This document shows positions 53,146 to 62,313 of a stretch of DNA of 64,000 nt, piece by piece (position 1 is the stretch's first letter; the number at the start of each line of letters is the position of its first letter). Source of the DNA: S010-25 sp964441285 (GTDB taxonomy: Bacteria > Pseudomonadota > Gammaproteobacteria > SZUA-229); contig CAYTUK010000013.1 of NCBI GenBank assembly GCA_964441285.1, forward strand, positions 1 through 64,000, read 5' to 3'. The translations under genes and the position numbers were made by a program. A model generated the notes under the pieces. The model had not been told where the DNA came from and did not search any database. It saw nothing but the letters and a program-made list of their open reading frames with translations.

Positions 53146-53916
53146 ATGCGAATTATTTCAATTATTAATCAAAAAGGTGGTGTAGGAAAAACGACTACTT
53201 GTGTCAATCTTGCTCATGCGCTAACACTTGAGAACTATGCAGTTACATTGATTGATCTAGATCCACAGGGACATCTTTCGGCTAGTCTTGGGTTGACGGA
53301 TAAAGATAATAATATCGACATGATGGAAGGTATTGATAGTGTTTTACTGGGTGATGCTGAAATTAGTAAGGTTACTTATAAGGCCAGAGATGGGCTGCAG
53401 ATTATTCCTGCAGGTTATAAATTAAACGATGTTGAGCACGTTGAAGGGGCTGGTGTTGCTAGAGGTTTGATGTTGCAAAAGGCATTGGCGGGGGAATTTG
53501 ATGATCAGGATTTTATCCTTATCGATTGTCCACCATCATTAGGACTGTTAGCTATAAATGCCCTGTTTGTTGGCCAGGAAGTGCTAGTTCCAGTGGTAGG
53601 GGATTATCTCACCCTGTGCGGTGTTTCTCAATTAATGCAAACATTAAAAAGATTTGAATCAGTGCGAAAAAAGAAAATGACCACCTGGTTTGCATTAACA
53701 CGATTCCATCCGCGAGGTCGATTAGCACGTGAAGTTATGGGTAAGTTAATGCGCTATTTTCCAGGCATGGTATTGGCTACAGCAATACGCGAAACGATTG
53801 CCTTAGCAGAGAGTCCTGGTTATGGTAAAACAATATTTGAATACAGTCCGCGGAGTCATGGTGCTGAAGACTACACAATGCTGGCGCAGGATTTAATACA
53901 CGGGAGAGCATTGTGA
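53146..53916 (+). CDS. ParA/MinD-family ATPase of the chemotaxis island
   Basis: The 256-residue ATPase has the deviant Walker A QKGGVGKTTTCVNLA (about 9-23), a Walker A' with DLDPQGHLSASLG and Walker B FILIDCPPSLGLL (about 123-135). No parB gene or parS-like repeat is near, and it lies in a chemotaxis/motility island under a FliA-like promoter. In gammaproteobacteria such ParA proteins (ParC, Vibrio) place chemotaxis arrays at the poles. It overlaps the next gene by 4 nt. Confidence 0.85.
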   Translation: MRIISIINQKGGVGKTTTCVNLAHALTLENYAVTLIDLDPQGHLSASLGLTDKDNNIDMMEGIDSVLLGDAEISKVTYKARDGLQIIPAGYKLNDVEHVEGAGVARGLMLQKALAGEFDDQDFILIDCPPSLGLLAINALFVGQEVLVPVVGDYLTLCGVSQLMQTLKRFESVRKKKMTTWFALTRFHPRGRLAREVMGKLMRYFPGMVLATAIRETIALAESPGYGKTIFEYSPRSHGAEDYTMLAQDLIHGRAL

Positions 53917-54563
53917 GTGATAAAAAATCAATAATAAAAGAGCAACATGATCCGCTGTCCTGGTTGCTACAAGATGAGGATTCTACGGGAATGGAGGCAG
54001 CAGATAAAAATGAGATTCTAGCTGAGAAGGTTGAAATAGAGCCTACGCTGGAGGCTGGTGATAATCAAATCAATGAAGCCGCATTAAACGATAACCTTGA
54101 TAAGATTATTGACAGTGGTAACGTAAATGAAAGGAGTGATAAGAATATTATTCTGGCGGTTGAGCCGGATCGAGAAAATAGTGGAGCCAAAGAAATAGAC
54201 GATGAGGAATTAACGATGCAATCTACCGATGCGGAAAAAAACAATGATAACCAGGAAGCAGCTGCTTGTCCAGAAACTGTAAGTGTTCAGGATGATATAG
54301 AAACTCTGGTGCTTGATGAGGATATGAGTATTATTCATGTTGGTCAGTTAAAGGAAAGCTGGTTGCCATTGGTGGATGGATTTAAGAATATAAGGATTGA
54401 TGCCAGAAAAGTTGAAGATATTGATACAGCAGGACTGCAGTTATTATTAAGCTTTGTGAAAACAATTAAAGCAAAAGAACGTAAAATCATCTGGCAGGAA
54501 CCATCTGCAGCACTGCTTGGGGCAGTCACTGAAACAGCATTAAAAGAGGTAATGGGAATTTAA
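53913..54563 (+). CDS. STAS protein with acidic N-terminal tail
   Basis: The 216-residue protein starts with GTG, overlapping the parA stop. It has a short conserved-looking start (DPLSWLLQDEDS, about 13-24), a disordered acidic tail to about 125, then a STAS domain (about 130-216) with VEDIDTAGLQLLLSFV (about 167-182). Thr takes the place of the phosphorylated Ser of SpoIIAA. At this position other gammaproteobacteria have a CheW-domain protein (ParP) next to ParA, so this may be a functional replacement. That comparison is from memory. Confidence 0.78.
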   Translation: MSDKKSIIKEQHDPLSWLLQDEDSTGMEAADKNEILAEKVEIEPTLEAGDNQINEAALNDNLDKIIDSGNVNERSDKNIILAVEPDRENSGAKEIDDEELTMQSTDAEKNNDNQEAAACPETVSVQDDIETLVLDEDMSIIHVGQLKESWLPLVDGFKNIRIDARKVEDIDTAGLQLLLSFVKTIKAKERKIIWQEPSAALLGAVTETALKEVMGI

Positions 54564-54647
54564 AGTATAGTCTATTCTGTTAAGGAAGCCATTGAACAAT
54601 GGGTATCCTTTTCATTTGTTTCAGTAATAAGTAAATCAGGAGGAGGT

Positions 54648-54956
54648 ATGTCGGTTAAGAAGCATATATTTGATAATGGTAAAAAAGTACAAATTAATAT
54701 CTCTGGACGTTTTGATTATGAATCATCACAGGCATTTAGAGATGCATACCGTCATCTGCCTGATGTAGAAGGGAGGGACTTCCATATTGATTTAAGTGAT
54801 GCAATTTATATGGATAGTTCAGCGCTTGGTATGCTGTTATTGCTGCGGGAACATGCAAAAAGTAATGGTGGTGTCGTATTTATAGAGAAACCGGGTGATC
54901 AGATAGAAAAGATACTTAAAGTTGCAAATTTCGAACAGCTTTTCAGTATCAACTGA
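54648..54956 (+). CDS. SpoIIAA-like anti-sigma factor antagonist (STAS)
   Basis: The 102-residue single STAS domain has IDLSDAIYMDSSALGMLLLL (about 47-66) with Ser57/Ser58 at the position of the SpoIIAA/RsbV phosphorylation site. The start has a strong GGAGGAGG site. The next genes are a PP2C phosphatase and a HATPase kinase, exactly the enzymes that toggle such antagonists in Hsb and Rsb systems. Confidence 0.92.
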   Translation: MSVKKHIFDNGKKVQINISGRFDYESSQAFRDAYRHLPDVEGRDFHIDLSDAIYMDSSALGMLLLLREHAKSNGGVVFIEKPGDQIEKILKVANFEQLFSIN

Positions 54957-54986
54957 GCGAGTTTGTATTGAACAATTAAACAAATA

Positions 54987-56144
54987 ATGCCTGTATTAGC
55001 TAAAAACAAGTTAGAAACACTGCGTTATTTACTGGTTATTGACGTGCGTTATGAGGGCGTTAAAATAAAAAAACAACTGGAACCGAAAGGTTACCATGTA
55101 TTGTTAGTGACAACAGTATCAAGAGCAATGCAGCTCTATAGAGAATACCGGATTAATATGATTTTTATATCAATCGAATTGATTGATAAAGATGCTGTTG
55201 AAATGATTACGACAATAAGATCTGAAGAAAGAGAGCAACCTGTTATTGTTGTACTGGAAAAAAACAAAATAAAGAAATGCTTGCCTGAAAAGATAATGAA
55301 TGGTTTGAATGATAATTTTTCTAAATTATTCAGTAAAAATATCCTGTTCACACATGTTAACTTAATTGATAGCCTACTGGGTATTAGGCTATTTCATAGT
55401 GAGTGGATAGAAGATCAGAAAGTGGCAAAAAATATTTTTGACGCTGTTATCAATACACGAAATCTTATCATAGAAGATATGCGTATACATTGCCAGGCCG
55501 CAGATGTTTTCTGTGGTGATATGGTACTAACAGCTAAACATCCGAATGACGACCTCTATGTGCTTTTTGTTGATCTAACCGGTCATGGTTTATCTGCAGC
55601 AATAGCCATATTACCTGTTTCTGATATGTTCAGTAACCTGGTGGAAAAAGAATTTAGTGCTGAAATGATTTTGCAAGAAATCAATGCGAGACTATTATAT
55701 TTATTGCCTACAGGTATGTTCATGGCCTGCTGTATGATAAAAATAAATTTGGCAGAAAAAACAATTGGTGTATGGAATGCAGGGATGCCTGATGTCTATC
55801 TTATTGATACTCTTGTTAATGACATTACTAAACAATTTGTCTCTTCAGGCGTACCACTTGGGATTGTAGAGATGAATGCTGATAGTATTCATTTTGAAAC
55901 AGTAAAAATAAAAGCTTGTAACCAGATTTTTATGTTGTCAGATGGCGTGACTGATGTTCTCGATGAGAAAGGTAATATGCTCGGTATTTGTCAGTTTGAA
56001 AGACTGTTAAAAAATGGTATTGATAAAGCGGATAGCTTTGATAAAATTATGGATGAGATTGTGCGGTTTAAAGGCAGTGCCGTCCTGCAGGATGACGTAA
56101 CACTAGTAATGATCCCATTTAAGAATATACTAAGGAACCTGTAA
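54987..56144 (+). CDS. PP2C phosphatase with degenerate receiver (RsbU/HsbR-like)
   Basis: The 385-residue protein has a pseudo-receiver in its first 120 residues: the acid pair is reduced (LLVIDVRYE) and the phospho-acceptor position is Ser62 (MIFISIE). The SpoIIE-type PP2C domain (about 165-380) has intact metal ligands (D178 in GDM, DLTGHG at 196-201, SDGVTD near 310, QDDVTLVMI near 370). It should dephosphorylate the neighbouring STAS antagonist. A receiver without Asp cannot be switched by phosphorylation, so it must be controlled by binding. Its last codons AAC CTG TAA lie in dispersed-element copy B. Confidence 0.9.
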   Translation: MPVLAKNKLETLRYLLVIDVRYEGVKIKKQLEPKGYHVLLVTTVSRAMQLYREYRINMIFISIELIDKDAVEMITTIRSEEREQPVIVVLEKNKIKKCLPEKIMNGLNDNFSKLFSKNILFTHVNLIDSLLGIRLFHSEWIEDQKVAKNIFDAVINTRNLIIEDMRIHCQAADVFCGDMVLTAKHPNDDLYVLFVDLTGHGLSAAIAILPVSDMFSNLVEKEFSAEMILQEINARLLYLLPTGMFMACCMIKINLAEKTIGVWNAGMPDVYLIDTLVNDITKQFVSSGVPLGIVEMNADSIHFETVKIKACNQIFMLSDGVTDVLDEKGNMLGICQFERLLKNGIDKADSFDKIMDEIVRFKGSAVLQDDVTLVMIPFKNILRNL

Positions 56145-56265
56145 TTAATTTTGGACGAAGTAGATTGTGATTTAAAATGTTCAGATGTAAGCCGGAAATT
56201 ACACGTAATAGCTGATTTTCCCGAAGAATTGCAACGTAGAATCTGGACATTTTAGGTGCAATATA
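56134..56265. repeat. Palindromic dispersed element, copy B
   Basis: It begins GGAACCTGTAATTAATTTT, then GAAGTAGATTGTGA and ACGTAATAGCTGATTTTCC, collinear with copies A and D. It overlaps the last codons and stop of the PP2C gene (56142-56144) and lies 54 nt before the REC-HATPase gene. Confidence 0.75.
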
Positions 56266-56318
56266 GGCTGATTGACATTTTATGGAGTTAGCAAGAAATA
56301 AAGAGTAAATGCTGAGGG

Positions 56319-57221
56319 ATGAAAGAAACAGGCGCTACAATTTTAGTTATTGATGATGAGGGATTTAATCTTGAGCTGATTAAGGAGTATCTTAATGTCG
56401 CTGGTTTTGAGTGTGTAGGTGTAAATAATGGACAGCAGGCGTTAGCGTTAATAAATAAAAATTTTGACAGATATTGCTGTGTCTTGCTCGACAGGATGAT
56501 GCCGAAAATGGATGGTATCGAAGTGCTTAAGCGTATAAAAGGTAATAGGCTACACAGTCGGCTTCCTGTTATTCTGCAAACTGCAATGACCGGCGGGGAA
56601 AATGCACGCGAGGGGGTCGAGGCGGGTGCATATTACTATTTGACCAAACCCTATGATCAGAAAATGTTGATAGCCATTGTTTCTGCTGCGGTAAATGATT
56701 ATGATCAATATAAACAATTGCAGGCTAAATTAAATGAAACAGCCTATTCGTTACAAATGATGCAATCTGGGCATTTTAGATTCAAAACATTAGAAGACGC
56801 TAAAATGTTAGCAGTTCTATTGGCAAAAGCATGCGTTAATGCAGATAGTGTCGTTATTGGGTTGTCGGAATTACTCATTAATGCTGTTGAGCATGGTAAT
56901 TTGGGTATTAGTTATAATGATAAAACGCGATTAAATGAAACCAGCTTATGGCGGAACGAAATAACCCGTCGCTTACTTATGGAGGTCAATCGGGATAAGG
57001 AAGTTAGCGTCGACTTCGAAAAAAAAGAGAAGCAGTTAAATTTTATTATTCGTGATCAGGGAGAAGGGTTTGACTGGAGTATGTACATGGAAATGAACCC
57101 TGAGCGTGCACTAAATAGTCATGGACGTGGTATAGCAATAGCAAACTCAGTTGGTTTTGATGAAATCGAATACCGTGGAAAAGGTAATGAAGTGTGTGTA
57201 AAAATACAAAGAAGCCGCTGA
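56319..57221 (+). CDS. REC-HATPase anti-sigma-type kinase
   Basis: The 300-residue protein has an intact receiver (DDE at 12-14, D58 in CVLLDRMMP) and a GHKL ATPase domain of RsbW/SpoIIAB type: N box SELLINAVEHGN (about 183-194), G1 DQGEGF (246-251) and HGRGI (268-272), but no His phosphotransfer box. It should phosphorylate the STAS partner under receiver control. This splits the receiver from the phosphatase, where Pseudomonas HsbR joins REC, phosphatase and kinase in one protein. Confidence 0.9.
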   Translation: MKETGATILVIDDEGFNLELIKEYLNVAGFECVGVNNGQQALALINKNFDRYCCVLLDRMMPKMDGIEVLKRIKGNRLHSRLPVILQTAMTGGENAREGVEAGAYYYLTKPYDQKMLIAIVSAAVNDYDQYKQLQAKLNETAYSLQMMQSGHFRFKTLEDAKMLAVLLAKACVNADSVVIGLSELLINAVEHGNLGISYNDKTRLNETSLWRNEITRRLLMEVNRDKEVSVDFEKKEKQLNFIIRDQGEGFDWSMYMEMNPERALNSHGRGIAIANSVGFDEIEYRGKGNEVCVKIQRSR

Positions 57222-57235
57222 TTAATACTGAATGA

Positions 57236-57370
57236 TTAAGCGTCAGGAGGTAAAATGCCGATAATAGTTGATTATTGCGAAGTTTCACCCTGCCAGTGGA
57301 ATTTTACAACCTGTAAGCGACGGGTTCATGGATTGGTCAGGGGTATCCTTTTCATTCGTTTCAGTAATGC
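57236..57370. repeat. Dispersed element, copy C, with adjoining GTATCCTTTTC repeat
   Basis: ATAGTTGATTATTGCGAAGTTT is shared with copy A and CATGGATTGGTCAGGGG with the right end of copy D. It is directly followed by GGGTATCCTTTTCATTCG (57341-57358) and TTTCAGTAAT, repeated with one mismatch at 54601-54628. It lies between the kinase gene and the diguanylate cyclase gene. Confidence 0.65.
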
Positions 57371-57447
57371 ATCCCCGCTGAGTTATGTTGGGGAAAGTAT
57401 AGAGAATATAATCGAGTATATTAAATCATCTGGCCAGCCTAATTAAA

Positions 57448-59160
57448 ATGCGTAATAAATCCTCCACACTACTCGATCTCTCCGAAAAGGAATTGCAGAC
57501 ACTCAGCGACTCATTGAAAAGAGCTATTGTCCGGTTAACTACGGTTGCAAAAGGCGATAATGCAAAGATAAATTCACTCCTTGATGAAATCAAGCGTAAT
57601 GTAAAAGACAAACTGGATTTAACTTTACTTGATGCCGAGCTTGATGAACTGTTTATGCTGATAAAGAAACTTGATATTGCTGAGACAGCAGCAATAGCAC
57701 CAGCAATAGCACCAGCAATAATACAAGAACCAGTTGCACATAATCATTTGAAATCGGCGATAAAAAATTACGATTTTTCCTCGATAGCGGCTACTTATAA
57801 AGTATCGATAAACGGACTGATTGATGGTGATCTGTCAGAAGATGCGCTATCAAAAGAAATATTACAACTAATAGACAAAATGAGTGGTGAAATAAACGCA
57901 TTGACCAGTGCGACGAATGATCAACATAAAGCGATCGGGAATTTTCAACATGACATAAGAAAAACTTTATCTCTCAACGCTGAAAGCAACAAAAATCTGG
58001 GTACAAAAGCTATTCTTGACGAGCTTGCGAAAGAAATATCGAATCAAATTAAACCGGACAACAGTCATACGAAAACGGGAGTAGTCGATATAGAATCACC
58101 TGGAAAAACTATCAATTTACTTGATAGTTTTATCCTGTTGCTGGATAGTCTGGAAACTGCATCCGCGGATAAGAAGAATAAAGATGAATTGATCAAGGTA
58201 TTTTCATCATCTGCTTATGATGCTGAATCATGGAAAACAAGTATTAAAAAACTTGCGCAGTTAATTAATAATGACATTTGTCTGCTGCAGCAGGATAAGA
58301 ACGATTTAAGTGATTTTGTCAATATGTTTTCCATGCAGCTAAGTGATATAGAGTCTTATGTTGAGCAGACACGTATAGATAGGGAAGATACGACTAACAA
58401 CGCAGTACAATTAAGAAAATCTTTAGATCTCAATGTGAGAAAAATTCAGAATGAAGTAGGCATAGCGGACAATCTTTCCAGATTAAAAGAAAATGTAAAA
58501 AAACATCTAGATAATATAAAGGAGACTATTTCCAGACATAAAAAACAGGAAGTGGAAACGGAAAAGATATTAACAGGTAAATATGACCTGATTATGAAAG
58601 AGTTGGTGCAATCAAAAGAACAGACTGAATCTTTGCAGGAGCAACTGGACGAGAGTAGAAAAAAACTACTGCGAGATGCATTAACGGGTGTACCTAACCG
58701 CCTTGCCTATAATGAACGTATTATTACTGAGGTTAATCGTTGGAAACGAACGAAAGAGCCGTTATGTTTAGCAATGTGGGATCTTGATCACTTCAAGAAT
58801 ATAAATGATACCTATGGTCACGATGCGGGTGATAGAGTGCTTAAACTATTTGCAAAAATTATTCTTGGCCGAGTTAGAAAAGTTGATTTATTTGTAAGAA
58901 TGGGGGGCGAAGAATTTTTATTAATGATGCCTTCTACGGCTATATCGACTGCGTTAGCTTTGAATAACAAATTGCTTGTAATATTGGAGAAGTATAAGTT
59001 TCATTATCAGGGCGAGCTGTGTCCGGTTACAGCTTCAGTCGGCATTGCTGAATTTGAAGCGGGTCTTGATGATGAGGTGGTGTTAAAACGGGCGGACAAG
59101 GCTCTTTATATCAGCAAAAATTCAGGTCGAAATCGATGCACAGTGTTTAGAGCGGGATAG
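57448..59160 (+). CDS. Diguanylate cyclase with long coiled-coil N-terminus
   Basis: The 570-residue soluble protein has about 390 mostly helical residues (for example TLLDAELDELFMLIKKLD, with an AIAPAIAPAI repeat near 80-90) and a coiled coil to about 405, then a GGDEF domain. GGEEF (486-490) is intact and an I-site RKVD stands five residues before it. It makes c-di-GMP. It follows the partner-switch genes, as HsbD follows HsbA in Pseudomonas, so the STAS antagonist may bind its N-terminus. That link is inference. Confidence 0.9.
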   Translation: MRNKSSTLLDLSEKELQTLSDSLKRAIVRLTTVAKGDNAKINSLLDEIKRNVKDKLDLTLLDAELDELFMLIKKLDIAETAAIAPAIAPAIIQEPVAHNHLKSAIKNYDFSSIAATYKVSINGLIDGDLSEDALSKEILQLIDKMSGEINALTSATNDQHKAIGNFQHDIRKTLSLNAESNKNLGTKAILDELAKEISNQIKPDNSHTKTGVVDIESPGKTINLLDSFILLLDSLETASADKKNKDELIKVFSSSAYDAESWKTSIKKLAQLINNDICLLQQDKNDLSDFVNMFSMQLSDIESYVEQTRIDREDTTNNAVQLRKSLDLNVRKIQNEVGIADNLSRLKENVKKHLDNIKETISRHKKQEVETEKILTGKYDLIMKELVQSKEQTESLQEQLDESRKKLLRDALTGVPNRLAYNERIITEVNRWKRTKEPLCLAMWDLDHFKNINDTYGHDAGDRVLKLFAKIILGRVRKVDLFVRMGGEEFLLMMPSTAISTALALNNKLLVILEKYKFHYQGELCPVTASVGIAEFEAGLDDEVVLKRADKALYISKNSGRNRCTVFRAG

Positions 59161-59302
59161 AGTTTAATTACAACTAGATTATGATTCTAGTTTATAGTAA
59201 TGGTGCGGTTTTTAGCGGCTTGCTTCCAGTATAAGAGTATTTACAATGTGAGAATTATGGTCTATAGGCTCTATAAGATATTTAAATTATTGTGAGATTA
59301 TA

Positions 59303-60688
59303 ATGGAAGGGAATGATGTCTTCTTGCAAAAAGTAAGAAGTGCACAACTAGATCTGGTCTATAGTACGCGCCGATATTCAATTCTTACCATGTCTCTTGG
59401 TGCAATACTGATATATGTAACAATGTCCGACTTTAGCCAGATTCCACTTGGTTACTGGCTGTTTTATATGCTTTGTGTCGATGCATATCGAATTTTTTGT
59501 ACAATACGTTACGGCTGGAAAGAGAAGAGTAACCGTATTAGTTTTACAGCAGCAAGGCGAGGCATTGTTACTGGCGTAATATTATCCGGTGCTGGTTGGG
59601 GAGCCAGTGCGTTAATACTTTTTCCATATCTGGACTCATTACACCAGACTATATTTATGGTTATTATGATAGGGGTTTCAACAGGCGCAACCTCAACATT
59701 GGCCTATATGAAAGATATTGGATTAATATTTGTTTTACTCGTTAATGTTCCCTTTATAATCAGTATTTTTCTTGCAGATAAAGATGTATTCATTCTTGGT
59801 GTCATTGTATTCGTCTACCTGATATTTATATTAAAAAATATTAAAGTATTATATCGTAATAGTGAGCAGTTATTATATATGGAGTTTCAAGCTAAGAGGC
59901 GCAAAAAAGAGCTGATAATTCAGCGTAAGAGAGCGATGGCAGCAAATATAGAAAAATCCGCCTTCCTGGCTAATATTTCACATGAGCTACGTACACCAAT
60001 GCATGCTATTCTCGGCTTTTCTGAGTTGGGTATAAAAAAATTTGAAACCGCATCCGCAGAGAAATTGTTCACTTATTTTTCTCGAATTCAGGAGAGCGGG
60101 CAGCGCCTTTTAGACCTGTTGAATAACCTGTTAGATATATCAAAATTTGAAGCCGGCCGGATGAAACTTGAAATGAGCCGAGGTGATTTAACGGAATCAA
60201 TAAATATTGTTACCAAGGAACTGGCTCCGCTGTTAGTGGCACGCTCACAAAAATTAGAATTACGGGCGAATACAGATGACAGCGTAGCAATTTACGACAA
60301 AGATAGAATTATTCAGGTCATCAACAACCTGCTTTCAAATGCAATTAAATTCTCAGCAGAGAATAGCTGTATTTTTATTAGTATTGATGCAGCTTCGATA
60401 AATACTCGATCTGGAAAAATTATTGATGCGGTATCGGTTAGTGTCAGCGATCAGGGGATAGGTGTTCCTGATGATGAGCTTAAGACGATTTTTGATAAGT
60501 TTGTGCAATCGAGTAAACATGAAAAAAATGGTGGCACAGGTCTTGGTTTATCGATATGTAAGGAAATAATACATCTGCACTCTGGTACAATCAGGGCATT
60601 TAATCAACCACAAAAAGGCGCGGTCTTTCGCTTTGTTATTCCGCGCGCGCAACCTCTGAATGGACAAAAAAGCCGTGTAAAAAATTGA
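59303..60688 (+). CDS. Membrane histidine kinase
   Basis: The 461-residue protein has about six membrane helices (first at 26-44, last at 164-178) without a periplasmic domain, a helical linker rich in Arg/Lys, then kinase boxes: H227 in ISHELRTPMHAILGFSELG, N box INNLLSNAIKFS, G1 DQGIGVPD, G2 GGTGLGLSICKEI. It ends without receiver or Hpt. Its cognate regulator may be the OmpR-type protein at 62314. The signal is unknown. Confidence 0.92.
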   Translation: MEGNDVFLQKVRSAQLDLVYSTRRYSILTMSLGAILIYVTMSDFSQIPLGYWLFYMLCVDAYRIFCTIRYGWKEKSNRISFTAARRGIVTGVILSGAGWGASALILFPYLDSLHQTIFMVIMIGVSTGATSTLAYMKDIGLIFVLLVNVPFIISIFLADKDVFILGVIVFVYLIFILKNIKVLYRNSEQLLYMEFQAKRRKKELIIQRKRAMAANIEKSAFLANISHELRTPMHAILGFSELGIKKFETASAEKLFTYFSRIQESGQRLLDLLNNLLDISKFEAGRMKLEMSRGDLTESINIVTKELAPLLVARSQKLELRANTDDSVAIYDKDRIIQVINNLLSNAIKFSAENSCIFISIDAASINTRSGKIIDAVSVSVSDQGIGVPDDELKTIFDKFVQSSKHEKNGGTGLGLSICKEIIHLHSGTIRAFNQPQKGAVFRFVIPRAQPLNGQKSRVKN

Positions 60689-60815
60689 ATTATAGTTGAC
60701 AAATTATTGTCGGTAACTATTTCACGTATTAGTAATCTGTTGTTTAATAAAATAATATTATTATGGCATGAAACCTGCATTGTACATTCTGTACAACAAT
60801 AAAGGTGTCAAAGTT

Positions 60816-60974
60816 ATGGCAGTTAATGCAGCTTTATCATTTAACAGAATGTTTGTTCGAGATGCTGGCTGGAAAATTGGTGGGTTGGATGAACAAGTTA
60901 GCAATAGCATTGGCTTGCTGCCGTCCTCTGGTTCCGTTTCATCACTCCATCATAAAATAGAGCTGGTGCCATGA
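60816..60974 (+). CDS. Small unknown protein coupled to the SPOR gene
   Basis: An open frame from 60768 (68 codons) or from ATG 60816 (52 codons) ends with a TGA overlapping the next start (ATGA). I favour 60816. It reads NAALSFNRMFVRDAGWKIGG, and no family is recognised. The overlap with the next gene supports translation. Confidence 0.55.
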   Translation: MAVNAALSFNRMFVRDAGWKIGGLDEQVSNSIGLLPSSGSVSSLHHKIELVP

Positions 60975-62206
60975 ACGCACAATTAAATCAGTTTTCTGCT
61001 GGTGCTGAAAAAGATGATGCTGAAATCTTTTTAGCGGAGCTGTTGAATATTAGTGATGATGTCGTCATGGTTGAAAATAAAAGACCCATCAGCCAGCGCC
61101 GAGTGGATCAAGTCAATGGTTTGAGCCGGAAAGCGAATAGAAACATAAGTAGTATTATTTCCAGCATTCGTGATGAAGGTTCGGCACTTGAAACGGGTGA
61201 AAATACGAGTCGCATTGAGTCCAGAGGTGCGATAAGCACAAATAATGTGATGCAGTTTGAGTGTATGGATGTTGAGGCGATGGACAGAGAGAGGACTTCT
61301 TTTGATGCTATTATGGCCGCTAAAGGGGTTAAGAAAAAACCGAGTGCCGAGCGACAGAGCAGCGTAATGAGTTCTGGAGTAAGCATGGATGACACAGCTA
61401 TCGCTGAGTTAAATACGGGAGTAAAGAAACAAACCTGGTTTAAGCTAAATCCAGCGCTGCTCTTTTCTTACCTCTTAACGGCTATTTTATTATCTGGCGC
61501 AGCCGTAATGGTTTACCAGTTTAAGAGTCAGTCGCATGAATTAGAAAAAGTACTGACCCTGTATAAAAAATCAATCGATAATAAAAGCGTGTCGGCTACT
61601 GAAAGTGAAACACTAAAAGTATCGAAACGGTTGGAAAAAGTGTCGGTAAAAAAGGCGAAAGTGACATCTGTGCTAACGCCGGTTGTAAAAACAGTAAAAC
61701 CGGATAGTAGAAATGAAGGCAATAAACGACAGAAAATAGCCGTTCTGGTATCAACTCAGGAGGGGGCGGAACTTAAACAAAGTGCCCGTATTATCGCAAT
61801 AAACACAAAGAGTAAACCGTTATTAAATAAGCCTTCAAGTAGTCATCCAGTAAAAATAAAACGATTATCTGAAAACGAAAGTAAAGCAGTTAAGAAAAAA
61901 ACAGTTGAGAAGATGCTTAAATCATCTAAGTCTGTCCTGATGGTGGCTCCTGCTTTATCACAACTATCGCGGCCAACGATTTTTGCGGTTAATCTGGCTT
62001 CCTTTAGCGACAAGAATAAGGCAATCAAACAACTTAAGGGGTTACGTTCTGATGGTGTTGGAGCGGTAATGAAAGCAACGCTTATTTATGGTAAAAAAGT
62101 TTTTCGAATTAGTGTTGATGGCTTTCCAACTCGTGATAAAGCAAATACCTTCATTCTGAAGATAAGAGAAAAATATGGACTTGAAGGTTGGGTGAGGCGC
62201 AGTTAA
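60971..62206 (+). CDS. SPOR-domain membrane protein
   Basis: The 411-residue protein has a cytoplasmic polar region (1-155), one membrane helix (about 161-183, NPALLFSYLLTAILLSGAA), a Lys/Ser-rich periplasmic linker (185-330) and a C-terminal SPOR domain (about 335-411, FAVNLASFSDKNKAIKQL). SPOR domains bind denuded peptidoglycan glycan at division sites. The rest is not a known division protein. It may hold the signalling or motility system at a pole or septum; that is inference. Confidence 0.85.
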   Translation: MNAQLNQFSAGAEKDDAEIFLAELLNISDDVVMVENKRPISQRRVDQVNGLSRKANRNISSIISSIRDEGSALETGENTSRIESRGAISTNNVMQFECMDVEAMDRERTSFDAIMAAKGVKKKPSAERQSSVMSSGVSMDDTAIAELNTGVKKQTWFKLNPALLFSYLLTAILLSGAAVMVYQFKSQSHELEKVLTLYKKSIDNKSVSATESETLKVSKRLEKVSVKKAKVTSVLTPVVKTVKPDSRNEGNKRQKIAVLVSTQEGAELKQSARIIAINTKSKPLLNKPSSSHPVKIKRLSENESKAVKKKTVEKMLKSSKSVLMVAPALSQLSRPTIFAVNLASFSDKNKAIKQLKGLRSDGVGAVMKATLIYGKKVFRISVDGFPTRDKANTFILKIREKYGLEGWVRRS

Positions 62207-62313
62207 TAACTCCGTTTTCTTAAATATCGCACAATATAGACCTACAATTTACAGTCTGGGGATGGTCAGAAAGTAGAATGTTTAACCTGCATTTATCACG
62301 ATGTAATCAAGTA

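Noticed and set aside
57255..57446. 63-codon frame between the kinase and the cyclase
   Set aside because: It is read through the dispersed element and the 28-bp repeat, so it is repeat sequence and not a gene.
59170..59195. AACTAGA/TCTAGTT hairpin as terminator of the cyclase gene
   Set aside because: The stem is short and AT-rich with no T run, so I would not call it.
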